Positions 23,034 through 35,000 of a DNA stretch of 64,000 nucleotides are shown in pieces; positions within the stretch are counted from its first letter, which is position 1; the number at the start of each line of letters is the position of its first letter. A model generated the notes under the pieces. The model was given only the letters and a program-made list of their open reading frames with translations. It had not been told where the DNA came from and did no database searches. The translations under genes were made by a program, and so were the position numbers. This DNA is from Oscheius sp. JU75. Its lineage: Eukaryota; Nematoda; Chromadorea; Rhabditida; Rhabditidae. The stretch is from the NCBI GenBank assembly GCA_037178855.1, contig JASJZC010000007.1, positions 1,364,001-1,428,000 of the forward strand. Direction: 5' to 3'.

Positions 23034-24143
23034 TTGGGTTGGCAACTAAGTCTTTTCGCTTTTTGTAAGCATGTCCTTTGTCTTGTTTACAACAACGTCC
23101 GAGCTATTGTTGTAGCACCTGGTGTAGCTCACTCAGTCCTCTACAACCACCATGCAAGACACCACTTCTCTTCTTCTTATTTTCTATTCTCTGTTCGTTT
23201 TGATCTGGACCATTGATGACCTACCACCCTACCATCTGCGACATGAGTTCCTCAAAGGCACGAATAGAGCCCAAACGGCGGCTGATATCAACGATGTTCA
23301 TGGCCAAGGAACGACGTCTACGAGGGTATGCCAGTTGTGGCTCTATCGCTTTCGGTCTGAAGACAAAAGTATCGAAGATGAGCCAAGGTCAACTTTTGAT
23401 GAATCGAAGCTGCTGCAGCTCGTGAACGAGAGCAATCGGCAGACTACCCGTGAACTAGCAGAGGCACTGTCTGTCAGTCGTGCTGCAGTGGAAAATCATT
23501 TGAAGCAATTGAGATTTATGAAGAAACTGGGCACTTGGTTGCCGCATGACCTCAGTGACACCCAGAAGTGGCAGCGTATGTCCGTCGCCCATTCTCTCCT
23601 GTCCAGGTATGGAAGGAAATCCTTTTTACCACGCCTGGTGACGGGGAATGAGAAGTGGGTAATGTATGTAAACTTTCGAAAGATGTGTAAATTGGTGAGT
23701 CCAGGGTAGACACCAAATTCTGATATGAACCCCGACACTCATCAAAAAAAGATTATGTTCTGTGTTTTCTGGGATATCGAAGGAGTGGTGCACTGAGAAT
23801 TGCAGGATGCTGGAACTACTCTTACGGCCGCCATAAACAGCCAGCAACTTGAAAAGGTTGCCGTTGCACTTCGTCAGAAACGGCCGCTGAAGTCCTGCAG
23901 ATGGACAACGCGCGCACCCATGTTGCAAAAGTCACTTGCTCCAAGATCCACGACCTAGGTTGGAAGATTGTACCTCATTCTCCTTATAGCCCGGGCCTTG
24001 CCCCTTCCGACTTTTATCTGTTCCGGACTCTCAACAACGAGATTGGAGGACAACACTTCGATTCCGACGACGCACTCAAAACTTGGTTGACAAACTTAAA
24101 TTTTTGCATTTGAAAAAGCGAAAAGATTTAGTTGCCAACCCAA
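23034..24143 (+). mobile_element. Mariner-family DNA transposon, inactive, both ends present
   Basis: About 1.1 kb. The left end TTGGGTTGGCAACTAAGTCT is mirrored at the right end (reverse complement TTGGGTTGGCAACTAAATCT), giving inverted repeats of about 30 nt including CTTTTCGCTTTTT. The element is flanked by TA on both sides (23032-23033, 24144-24145), the expected mariner target duplication. It is a complete but decayed copy; similarity of the ends suggests it is not ancient. Confidence 0.93.
23207..24113 (+). pseudogene. Mariner transposase pseudogene
   Basis: Reads HTH parts (HLRHEFLKGTNRAQTAADIN, TTRELAEALSVSRAAVENHL), the linker LPHDLSDTQKWQRM, then the catalytic region. The first catalytic Asp (family TGDEKW) is Asn here (TGNEKW), the second is kept in MDNARTHVAK, and the third in YSPGLAPSDFYLF. 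Stop codons at about 23707 and 23797 and frame changes between the blocks break the frame. The D,D34D spacing class is inferred from the motifs. Non-functional. Confidence 0.9.
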
Positions 24144-24149
24144 TAGTTG

Positions 24150-24702
24150 GATGTCTGATTACATAAGAACTTGCCGCGATAAGCCATCTAACTTGGCATG
24201 CTACCAAATAATACTGGTAGGCAGCCAACGTGTTTTTTTTTTTTGAAATTTCAAAATCTGATTACCACGCTTCAAACAAAACACAAGAGTTTTTTTTTGT
24301 TGCCTAATTGGAAGAAAACTAAAATATTCTCTAGAAAAAGTTTTTTCACGGTGGTATCAAATAATTCATTGACTGAACCTTCAGGCTGGAAATTGCTGCT
24401 TTTAGTTTTTTTTTGCATTGTAAATTCAAAAATTTGAATTCGAATGGGAAGTTTTTGTAGAATATGATTTGCTTTGACATATCAAACCGATTTCAATATT
24501 TTTTTTAGCTGGAACTGAAAAAGAAACTAAAATCACTTTCATTTGTTCGTTAATTTGCAGCTCTTCTGTTAAAACATCTAAGATTGCTTGTTAATACTTT
24601 ATAGAGCGCAACTACACTTGAGATATCACATGGAATCACAAAATGTGGGATGTGCAACGTTATGTACATAACCGGTGGGAAAACGAATGTACAGACAGTA
24701 AT
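24150..24702. other. AT-rich intergenic DNA
   Basis: Several T-runs of 8-10, no coding signal. It contains the 3' flank of the WBP2-like gene. Confidence 0.4.
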
Positions 24703-27192
24703 TTATGGAATGGGTTGTTTGTCGGGCAAGGGACCAGCCTGTTGACTGCTGGAACCAGCAGCAAACGGAGTGTAAGCTGGAGGACCTCCTTGCGGTGCGC
24801 CGGGGTACGGAGGAGCTGAAGGGTATTGCTGGGGCTGAGGAGGAAGGGTCCAGCCCTGTAATGAGAAAACTAGAAAACAAACTGAATACCAAAATTACCT
24901 GTCCTGGCGGAGGACCCTGGGTGCTTACAGGTGCGATTCCGGCATAGGGAGGCGGTTTGTCGCAGACGAAGACGCCACCAGCTGAAAAAAGAAGTCAAGG
25001 TAAAAAGAAAGCTGAGCAAAGGACTCACAAGGCGGCTGTTCGGGGAAGACATTGACAGGAGCCTGGAAGCCGGCATAGCAGCCTCCCTGGGGCATGTAGT
25101 AGTTAGTCGGAGCGGCGAAGTAGGCTCCAGGAGCCGAGTACATTGGAGGAGCAGAATCGAACCGAGTGTTCTTGGCTGAAACAAAATCGGTTCAATAGAT
25201 CAACTATCCTCTACGTCAGGGGATAGTTGATCTTCTTATGTTAGATTTAACTGTTAAAAGGAAAACGAATCATTTATGATGCTCACCCATAGCATTGGCT
25301 CTCAAAAGCGCTTGTCCGAACTCTATGCATCCTCCCTTGGGGAAACTCATCTTCCAGTCTACCAGTCCCTGGAAGTTATCTCCTTGCAGAGCTTGAATTC
25401 CTCCCTGAAATAATTTTTTGGATCACTCAATGCTTTATGTGAAAACAGTACCTTCAAGTAGTTGGCTCCAAGAAGAGGTTGCTCCAGCTTCACGCTTTCC
25501 AACATGGCGAATGGAAGGGCAAAGCTCTTGAGTTCATCCTTGTGGCTGCCGTTCATGAAGATTATCTGAAAGCCAATGATAAGTTCTGCGTTTCTTGTTT
25601 GATTTTTCTTTACCTTTCTTATACCCGTGTTCCTACCACGTCTCAATACCCAAGTTCGAGTGTAAAACAATTTTAGCATACGACACATTCTGAAATTTGT
25701 AGGAGCGTTTTTCAAGGTTGGAGAAAGAAAAAGAAAGACGCTGAGTCATAGAAAATCAGTCTGATAAACACATCATTCCCGTAACTCGTACTCTGAGAAT
25801 ACCGTGTCACAACCAGGGTATGATTCAGCATCAAAAGGTTGCAAGGACAATAAATGTCAGGAGTTGGACTAAGTAAACAAATTGACGGCTTATCAATCGG
25901 GACTCGGAAAGAAAGAAAAACGCCCGAAAATGGAAACCACTTAGTAAAAACTTGTACAAAAACAAAAGGTTCGTACAAGAACCGTAATTGAAAGTTGCGA
26001 CTGAGCTATTTACTCAGCTTTACAACGATTTTCATGGGAAACCTGAACTTCTAGTGTTTTTCATCGGTTTATGCTATCCATAAACATGAAAACGATTGAT
26101 ATTTCCCATTTCTGATAAGAATAGACAAAAATACATCATAGTATTTCAATTTACATTTCTCAGTCAAACAATTTCGCCATCACGGCGGCGACCCGTTCAA
26201 AACAAGCGGTCAGCTGACTGATGACTGAGCATTTTCATAATAAGAGTTTTTGCGGAAAATAGGAGTAATTGGAAAATGGATTGACTGCTTCTTCGAAGTT
26301 ATTAAAAGGCTATCGACTTTGAATAAAAAGGAGCGCTGCATCAGATAGAGGCGACAAGTATTTTACTGCAAACGCGGGAAACTGAGGTCAACTGAAATCT
26401 GTTGTGAAGTTCGGTCAAGGTTTTGCAATGGAAGCGACCAGAACAGTTGACTAGTCTAGGCGACGATTTAAAAAAAGAGCTTTTTCTGAAAAAGGAAAAC
26501 ATGAAATAATTTGAGCACGACTGTGTCGGAAACTAAAAGTTTGGAACACACTTAGCCAATGTTTCCTCATTGACAATATCCTTGCACAAAGCAAAAACTC
26601 AGGTCAAGAGTGTCAACCTGAAAGATTCTGAGAAAAGGCTTCAAACCTGGCTACAGGTTTCGAAACACATATTGCGGAGGTTTTAAAATTATCAACCTTT
26701 CTGTATTGAAGCGCTAAATATGCGCTCCGTTAAAAAATCTTCCATTGCCACCGATTGCTCGATGCTTTGTCCATTTACCTTGTATACTGTATACCTGCAG
26801 CGAAATAGACTGCTTTTGATGAACTATTGTTCCGTTTGGCTCAAACCAAAACTCTGCAGGTGGGCAAACTCGTATATCAGCGCAGAGTAAAACTGTTTGT
26901 CAAAATCTCCAAGAATCTTTGAGTAGTAAACTTGAAAAAAAATGAAAAAGTCACCCGATGAGTTGTCAAGTACAGCGATCCAGTCTTCTTTCCCTTGAAG
27001 GCTGGATGATTGTTCCCATCGAAACTCATCTTAACGGAAGATGTGTACAGTAGAATCCTTGAAAATGAAGAATATTTTAAGTGAAAAACATGATGTTACG
27101 AAATTTGAATGGTAAAAAGATTTTTCTTACATTTCTCCATTATAAATCAAGACTCCGCGTCCATCGGGGGTATGTGAAGCGTTGAGAGACAT
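24703..27192 (-). CDS. WBP2-like protein (GRAM domain, PPxY tail)
   Basis: Homologue of WW-domain-binding protein 2, an adaptor or transcriptional co-factor that binds WW proteins through PPxY motifs. Start at 27192: MSLNASHTPDGRGVLIYNGE, like the WBP2 N-terminus. The GRAM domain follows: HPAFKGKKTGSLYLTTHR, VIFMNGSHKDELKSFALPFA, then LEQPLLGANYLK and GGIQALQGDNFQG, with FPKGGCIEFGQALLRA closing the fold. The Pro/Tyr-rich tail has three PPxY-type sites (KPPPYAG, SAPPYPG, GPPAYTP) and ends at 24703. Seven or so exons; one intron (about 25620-26960) is 1.3 kb and contains nothing I recognise. Complete, no lesions. The order GRAM then PPxY is typical. Confidence 0.9.
25197..25233. repeat. Perfect 13-bp hairpin in WBP2-like intron
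   Basis: AGATCAACTATCC and GGATAGTTGATCT are exact reverse complements separated by 11 nt. Too short for a typical microRNA precursor; may be a structural or chance palindrome. Confidence 0.6.
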
Positions 27193-28141
27193 TTTGAGAA
27201 GGAAGATCGGGTTAAAGGGCCTCTATCGGTGGGCACAGTGGGCAGTTTCTATCGATTGTGTGTTGCGGCTATGAGTCGACGGCCTTTCGAATGACGTCGG
27301 GCAGGCTGCCCGGCAAACGGGCGACAAACAAGAGAGGGACCGAGACCTGATGAAATTTACTGGTTAAAAATAAGGAGGGGTAATGAGAAACAAGTACTTT
27401 CAGACATTTTGCAGCCACTTTAATCGAAGAGTGATTCTGTCTGTAGTTCAATAAGTTTAGTTGTTCATTTCTAAGTCCGTGTGTCATATAAACGAGTAAA
27501 GCATTGTCAAAAAGATTTAACCACAAGTCAGTTTCGCCTAGAACATTGTTTCGTCTACTTCAAAATTGAGAGAAACAGATATAAAGTCAGGTAGAAAACA
27601 GGAGTGAAAGGATTTGGGTAGCTGGAATGGAAGTTTCTAATGCTTCTTTTCATTACATGCACGGCTTTACCAATGATCGAGTTTTAGTCAAATTGTAAGC
27701 TCTTTTTTCAACCTTATGTGGGTTTTTTTCTTTAAAAAAACGGTCTGTCTAGTGGTTGCGGTTTTTATTAAAGAACCGTACGATACAGCCTTAAAAAAAG
27801 TAGAGCAGGTTTTGGAATGTTGAGCAGTCGAAACAGCAGTGTCAGTACTGAGAATCATAATAGCGTAGAAGAGCACGACTTCATTCCTTAAGAGGAAGAC
27901 TTGCGTAACCCTTACAAATCTCTTGTAACTCCTTTGGTTTCAGCCTGTTGGCGATCTGTGGAGAAACCGCAACAAACATCCGTCTATTTTAGAGACACAC
28001 GTAATGTTTTGCTTCAGTACCTTGCGTAGTAACGAACTTTCAATTCACTTCAAGCACGAAATGTCTTTTGCAAAAAACTACTAATTAGCGGCGATCCGCC
28101 TGCTTTTCCACACAAAATAACTTCGTTCGGGCCTTGCAACC
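27193..28141. other. Intergenic region between WBP2-like and 7TM genes
   Basis: Divergent promoters are expected here. Open frames on both strands are short and lack family signal. Nothing else seen. Confidence 0.4.
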
Positions 28142-29509
28142 ATGTGGATCTTCATCTGCGACTGGACACTTTCGGGGTTTGTCCTGTTTTTGAATTTGTG
28201 GCTTTTTGTGGCTATCCTTCGATCAGGAGAGGTGCATATTGAGCCCGACCACATCAAAAAGCTTTGTTTAGGTAGCGAAAACTTCAATTTTTCTTATGAT
28301 GTACTTTATCATTGTACACGATTGTCTGGCCGCTTGTGTTAAAATCCTTCATGATATCCCGAGCTATTTTGCGAACCACAGTATTTTAGAGAAGAGTTCC
28401 TTCTTGTACAATACTTGCAAGTTCATAATTGGATGTCGGTTCTTCTTTCATCTTTTCTTTTTACCCGTATTCTCACTTTTTCATTGTTTGGCTATCTATT
28501 ACACTATCGAGTTCCGACGCTTTGATGTGAACTACGTCAGAATAGTCATTGGCGTACTGTACCTTCTTACTGCAGCAGTTTTGGCACCCATCTTCACACC
28601 CTGTTGCGGCTATTCGTATCAGATTGATATCCATTCATGGTACTTTGACTACTCGAAGCCACATTCTATCGTGTTCAGACTTATGAGCACATGGCTGGAG
28701 GTGAGCTAGCAAAATGCCAAAAAGTGCCGTTGACAAATAATGGTCAACAACGTACAATGCCTGGTTACGGCACTGTCCTAAAGCGTAACAGTAATACTAA
28801 ATAACCCACGTAAGCCGGGAGTGGAGTACAGGTAAACACTACCAGTTAAGTATTCAACCATACCAATACCTAGACTTTGAGAAAATAATGAAACAACGAG
28901 TAACAAAGAATAATAACTTAATGGTTAAGTCTGTGGAATTCAAGACACATGTTCGAATAACGGTTGGCCCCAATTTTGCAGTGCGCTACGCTTTCAGAAT
29001 AGTTCAATTTCAGGTTATCTGTATTATAATCATCAGCATAGTAAACTTATTGATAATAACGCGACTATGGACTCTCCGTGGAAAACATGTTATCATTAAG
29101 AAGAAGATGGTTTGCACCGTTGCTGAAACTGCAACTGACCGAGAGCATACGGCTACGGGAGCCACACAAGACCAGTCTCGCACTTGTCAACAAGTGCGAA
29201 AACGAGTAAGAGACCTCAGTTTATTGCAAATCCTAGCTTAGGTCCTACTTCGTCCAGAAATGCGTCTGGCCGCTTATTTTGTGGTCTTAAGCGCTTGCTT
29301 CTTTGCTTCGATCATGGCATTAAACTTTCTAGTCGGAACCAAAGACAGTTTTTTGGCTTTATTGAATTTGGTCTGTAGATATTTGGACAGATTCAAATGG
29401 GTCGTTTATTGGTAAGTGTTCCTTAGTTAAAAAATCTGCTTTTAGTATTGGGAACAAGAATATTCGAACAATCTTCCTGTCACCAAAGAAAATGCTATTC
29501 GGTTTGTAG
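28142..29509 (+). CDS. Seven-transmembrane receptor, nematode serpentine type
   Basis: Predicted chemoreceptor of undetermined family. Exon 1 from the ATG at 28142 holds TM1 (SGFVLFLNLWLFVAILRSG). Exon 2 gives TM2 (SIFLMMYFIIVHDCLAACV), TM3 with CKFIIGCRFFFHLFFLPVFS and a Tyr-rich end (YYTIEFRRFD), and TM4 (IVIGVLYLLTAAVLAPIF). A TM5 exon near 29010 reads VICIIIISIVNLLIITRLW. TM6 is in LAAYFVVLSACFFASIMALN, and TM7/C-terminus ends CIGNKNIRTIFLSPKKMLFG, with TAG at 29507-29509. Exons join in frame with GT..AG introns. The start of exon 2 is approximate. Confidence 0.65.
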
Positions 29510-29704
29510 CAAACTCTTGTTTGAAAGCCCTGTGCAAACACAGTATTGCCGTATGGTAACCATGTGTCCAGTCCAACCCCTAGTGTCTATTTCCAGCTCT
29601 GAGGCGGCAGGTTGAGAGACTCCAATTTGTCAGTTCCGTTCCCCGAGACAATGTGTTCGCCTCAAGTGTTGATATCAGACATGTTGTAAGATTCGCAGTG
29701 TCAT

Positions 29705-30001
29705 TTATTTCGATAAATACAACTGCTCTTGGCGCCTGTTTGATGGCAACAACAGGTCCACAAGCTGGCCAGAAAGCACTTCCGCGCGGGTGGTCTTGTA
29801 GAATGTAAACACTGCCTCATAAATTTGAAGGCTAGACAGAATCTCTTCAATGTGGATATTTGAGCGTGTGACTGCTGGAAGAATGAAGCGGAAAGTCAGT
29901 ATTCTAAGTTGTTTAGCGACACGACGGCAGCAGAAATGAAAAACAAGGGTACATAAAAATAGTAATACGGTTGTCTGAGCTTCAGAAGGTTGCAAACACA
30001 C
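29705..30001 (-). CDS. Possible small protein with one hydrophobic segment
   Basis: Unrecognised 98-codon open frame containing TTVLLFLCTLVFHFCC near its beginning and ending LYLSK. Its TAA overlaps an AATAAA hexamer, as in the protease at 1494. It lacks an ATG at its upstream end, so it would need a further 5' exon that I could not identify. Could be chance. Confidence 0.25.
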   Translation of the reverse strand: MCLQPSEAQTTVLLFLCTLVFHFCCRRVAKQLRILTFRFILPAVTRSNIHIEEILSSLQIYEAVFTFYKTTRAEVLSGQLVDLLLPSNRRQEQLYLSK

Positions 30002-30646
30002 GATACTTTTTTAAGCTCACTTTGTAAAAAGAAAGCCTGGTGTTCTATTGAACCCTATGATCATTTTTTGGTTTCAAGGGTAGGAACATTCCTTGGAGAA
30101 GCCAGGTTCATATAATTATAACATATTCTGTTTATTGAAACTATAATTGTGACCATAAAAGCTCTGAAGCATAAAATGATAACTCCAAAACGTTTTCAAG
30201 CTTGGAAATGTTTTGCAATGTTAACAATCAGGTCAGAAATTACATTTTTACGAATTGTCCTGTTGTCTAAACATGACCAAACATGTGCCGTCCACTTGCA
30301 GTAAAGCTTGGCGGTACCTCCTACAACTAATGATCATGAGCTCGGTTACTGACATGAAGGAACATCGAACAACTGACCGATCTGATCATCAATCGTGGGG
30401 AAAAACTTCCGGAAATGTTCATAAGCTATAAATTTGTAGGAATGCTGGTTACAAGCACAAGAATACCAAGCGTGCACTAGGCATACTTATGTTGTCCATG
30501 TCGGGTAGATTTTGTTATACCCCCCAAAAAAAAAAGGATTTCCTTCAAATCGAAAGCTAAACACTTTTAGTTTTTGAACGTTTTATGACACAGAAAGATA
30601 GAATACATCACAACGACCTATGACAACACGCTACTAGACAAGCTAA
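30002..30646. other. Intergenic, nothing recognised
   Basis: AT-rich, with an A-run near 30525-30536. No gene or structured RNA seen. Confidence 0.4.
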
Positions 30647-31199
30647 CTAAAGTTTGACATAACGTAATTCACCAAAATCATAAGCCTTAGTTCCGTAGAG
30701 CGATTTGTGCTCTTTTCTGAACAGGTCATCACCATATCCAAAAAACGGCGGGACTTTTTCGTAGACAGGGTACTGACTTGCCGCGGCAGACGTTGGGGAT
30801 GAAGGGATAATCGTGGTCGTCGGTGATGGAGGTGTACTTGCGGTGGTAGTTGTAGTGGTCTCCGGCTGTGGGAAGAGCACATCGACCAAACTTCTTCTGC
30901 GATATGCAAAAGCAAAGAAAAAAGGAGCTTCAGTGCCATCAATATGGAAAGGATCTTCCTGCCTGTTCCAAAGGTTCATCTGAATTCGGTAAGTCAGATA
31001 AAGCTCAGGACAATATTGCCAAAATTGCGTTTCGAGTTTGAAAACGGAAAATTTGTAGGTTTGATAGAATTTACGTCTCTAATAAGATTTTCAGCGCATT
31101 TTGAAACTGAAAGTACGAATTGTTTACCTCCGCGACGGGCTTCCCAGCAGATAGCCAAACTAGGCTTGCAAGAAGAAATAGAGGGTAGCAGAGAAACAT
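30647..31199 (-). CDS. Small secreted Thr/Pro-rich protein
   Basis: Two-exon gene. Exon 1 (MFLCYPLFLLASLVWLSAGK, PVAE) is a clear signal peptide. A roughly 160-nt intron joins it in phase to exon 2, which reads MNLWNRQEDPFHIDG, a basic AYRRRSL site, then a low-complexity Thr/Pro/Ser stretch (PETTTTTTASTPPSPTTT) likely to be O-glycosylated, and a Tyr/Phe/Gly-containing end (VPPFFGYGDD, AYDFGELRYVKL). The basic site could be a processing point. About 134 residues, no cysteines in the mature part. No family recognised; extracellular location inferred from the leader. Confidence 0.6.
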
Positions 31200-32060
31200 T
31201 CTGCGGTACCTCTATCGGCCAGACAAACGTCAGACTAACTGGGCCTGTTGCCGACACTCGCGGTAGCAACTGGTGTCTCTTTTTGCCCTTCAACAGGCGC
31301 TGTCATTAGTGATAAGACTTTATTTCTACCGGTAGGCCTGGGTGAGCACGACTGGATAGTGCATATCGATTCAGTCGTCTGATGACAAAGAACAACAATA
31401 TGTTCTGTTGAGGGATTAGCAGCCCTATTTTCAAAGTAAGGACAAATTCAAAGCAGCAGAACAGTAGAGCAGATGCAGAGCCAGGTCATACAATGGTGGA
31501 ACAAGTTGTCAAAGTCAGAATGAGAGTAGGCCACGTTGACTACACTCGGCAGAGCGTACGGTATCTTTTAAAATTTCCAGTGGAATTGTTGCTACACAAC
31601 CAAGAACTATTGCTAGTTGAGAATTGGTAACGTGGAACAATATTTGCCGTCTTAGAGTCAATTTCAATGGATTAGAAAATGACCTCTTGAATGCTGTGAA
31701 TTGAAAAGAAAGTGAGGAACTGAAAAAGTGGAAAATGGAAGAGAAAGAGAGATCGTTTCATTGGCATCATGCTTGGCCCAGACCTGTTTTTAATAAAAAA
31801 AATAAGTGTCACTGCTTTGCAGCTCAATCTAAAGATGTATGAAATTCGCTTTCACAGACCTTGATAGACATTCGAAGATGGAAAAGGATAACTCATTACG
31901 TCACAAAATAGTCATAGCTTTATCAATTCATCTTCTTTACAAAATATGGGAGTGTGCGATAGAATGTGCGATTACATTGTTCTAGACTACGGTATCAGTT
32001 TTTCTCAAAGAAGACCACTAAATAAAACTTGTAGGAGACACAATATGACCAGATTTTAGA
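31200..32060. other. Intergenic, nothing recognised
   Basis: Contains the 3' flank of the GTPase gene and the 5' flank of the secreted-protein gene. No coding signal on either strand. Confidence 0.4.
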
Positions 32061-35000
32061 TTAATAGAGAGCAGTTCCTTCGTAGGAGTGTGATTGAACA
32101 GATCGAAGACCGGCAGGACTTCGGAGCACGGCAAGAAGAGGATGAATGAGCTCCTGAAGCCCTCGGAAGAACCGCTCCAAACTGGCCATTCCGTGAGTGA
32201 AGAAGAGGTTGTGTTGAAGTTTAGTGATGCCCTTGGCTTCAGGGACAAAACCGATGTTATTCACCTGAATTTTTGCTTTTTTTTTGAGGGAGAATCTTTC
32301 AACCTTGTAGTATTCGACAAAAGCAATGTTAGCAAGAGCCAAAGAACGGATGGCCAGAGGCTGTGGTAGTGGCTCGGTGTGTGTGATGATGGGCAGGACG
32401 TTGGTCTTCAAGTCATCACCGAACATTCTCTTGACGGTAGCCAGTTCGTAGATGAAAGGCCAGCCCAGATTGTCTTCATCGTGCTTCAGAACAATGGAGA
32501 TGGCATCAAGACGGAAAGCTCCAGCGTCGAAGAGTTCCTAAATAAACAAAATAGGAATGTCATTAGGCATCTGTTGTCTGGTTTTGTCTGTTATGAAGAA
32601 TTATAAGTTTTGTACAGGCTGATAGACTATAAGGGAGATCTCTTACTTGCTCAAACCAGGCCTTGATCAGATTCGAGACAGTCTTGTTGCCCTTCTCGTC
32701 GATAACACCGGGAGTATCGATGACAGTGACTGAGAAAGGAAGAATCGAGTTATTGATGACGTAAGCAGTCAATCCAACAGTCTTCTTGTGGTCATGGTCG
32801 AGAACAAAACTGCATATAAATTGTGATAGCCAGATGTTACATCGTACCGGAAATCGTTCTCCTTCTTGACGTCATAAAGATAGTTCAGCATACTGTTCAG
32901 AGTCGACGTCTTTCCAGATCCGACGGGACCGAAGAGAAGAACACACTTGTCGTCTTCAGTAGGAAGAGAATGTCCTCCAATCACGACCTTGTGGATCTTG
33001 GTATTCTTTGAGTAGCCTTGGACAGTTTCCATGTGGGGCACAACGAGATTGAACTTTCCAACACGGCCGAGCTGAAAGATAAAAATAGGTTGCTATTATT
33101 CTATATTTAGTTAGGAAATGATTCAGGTGTTTTCGACCATCTCTAGCTTACCGAATGTCCATGACTGATCTGATACTGAGCAACCTCGCTGATTGTAGTT
33201 GGCTCCTCCTCGTAGATGGAAGTCTGGCTGACCACTAAACACAAATCTGTTTGCAAAGAAGCTACTTACATTTTGCAGGAGTCACAGTGGTAGTAACGGT
33301 CGAGGATCGGCTATGGTTGTGGTGACCGTTCTGGTGGCTGATATGGCTGCTGAGGGGAACAGCAGAGCTGCTTGAATGACGGTGTCCACTGCCAACGTGT
33401 CCGGTAGAAGACTGAGAAGTCACACTGCTGCTACGCTGGTTGTAGCCGAAACGGTTTTCTACTTTCAGCTGAGCCTCCTTGGCCAGGTTCTGCTGCCGAC
33501 GACGCTCGTTTTCGACTTCCATTCGTTCAATCTAGAAACATTTGACTTTGATTCGGTGCTAGTAACAATTGTTTCAATGGTTTCTGCCGAAAAAGTTCTA
33601 TGAATAGGTGAATGCAAACTGTTATGTAGTAAATAGCACTTTTCAGGAATCGCTAACAGTTGTTTCCAAAAACAATTTTTTTTGGAGATATAGGGAATCG
33701 AACCCCAGACCTCTCCCATGCGAAGGGAGCGCTCTACCACTGAGCTACATCCCCACTCTTGACTCACCTAAATGGTCAGTCTATACGGCGCGTAATCAGT
33801 TCGGTACTTCGAACTGTAAATTTTGCTGAACTTGGTCAATTTTAAGGAACAAAGTGTCAGTGATAGAGTTACGAATTGCTGAACACAGATGCACAAGGTA
33901 TTACTAGTGGCCAAGGCGTCTAATGTTCTTAATGTATGTTTTGATCGAGCAGGACTAAATTTGTCTTTCCCGTTTCGAAAAAAATGCCGATGTTACAATT
34001 GGATACAAACAAACAAAAGCGTTGGTTGAGAACCCTGCAAAAGGATTTAGGTGTATTGTTCTTTGTCAACTCGTTTTGAAACGGCTACAAATAGGTGAAA
34101 CATAAGACTTAATGCCTTCAATCTGTTTCTGAAAGGGATGTTGTTCTACCTGAGCAGCAAGTTGAGCCTGTTTCTTGTGAGCGTCAGCCACTTCTCTGTT
34201 GAGCTGTTGCAGTTTGTAGGTTCCGCCGGAATAAGGAGCAGACGACTGCATTGGGGCGATGGGCTGGCTTTTGACAGCCTAAATCAATGTCATAATCAAT
34301 GATTCTTATAAGCTCTGACTCACAATCTTCTTTGGGCGATTATAAGCGACTTCGTTGTGATGAAGATCGATTTCCTGTCCCTGAAACATCAATTTTTTTT
34401 TGAAACCCAAAACTTACAGTGTAGTGATCGTGGTCATCGTGGACATCGAAGCCACCGTAGCGAGTCTCGGCAGCTGAAGCCATACTGTCGAGAGTCAAGG
34501 CACGAGGACGGTGTCCCTGCTCTAGAAAAGCCCAAGGGTTTTGGAACAGTAAGCAGTGCATGTGAAGGACGGACAGTGCCACAGTTAGAGAGAGGAAGAC
34601 GAACTGCAGTGCGACAAGAGAAGTGTGATTCATAGGAAGCCGCGGGGAGAACAGAAAAGCAGTTTCCGTACACATTACTGACCTTTAACTTGAGGGTAAG
34701 GCAGATGGGCTGGCTCGAATCTGTCGTGAATCTCGTCCTGATATTCGTAAAGCTCGTGCTGAAAGATCTTGAATCTTCTGTATACCATATGTGGATCATC
34801 TACAGGTAAAAATTTGCGGATTTCATATTTCATAGTATCGAACGGAAATACTATTTTGTATCATTGCAGAGTCGTAGGAGACTCACAAAACTATTATTCG
34901 ATTTGGATTTAGAATTCATGAACAGCTGCGAGCTTTTCAGGAAAAGTTATCGATGTTCCTTGCCGTTACAAAACCACCGATCGCACGTTAAATTGAGTTC

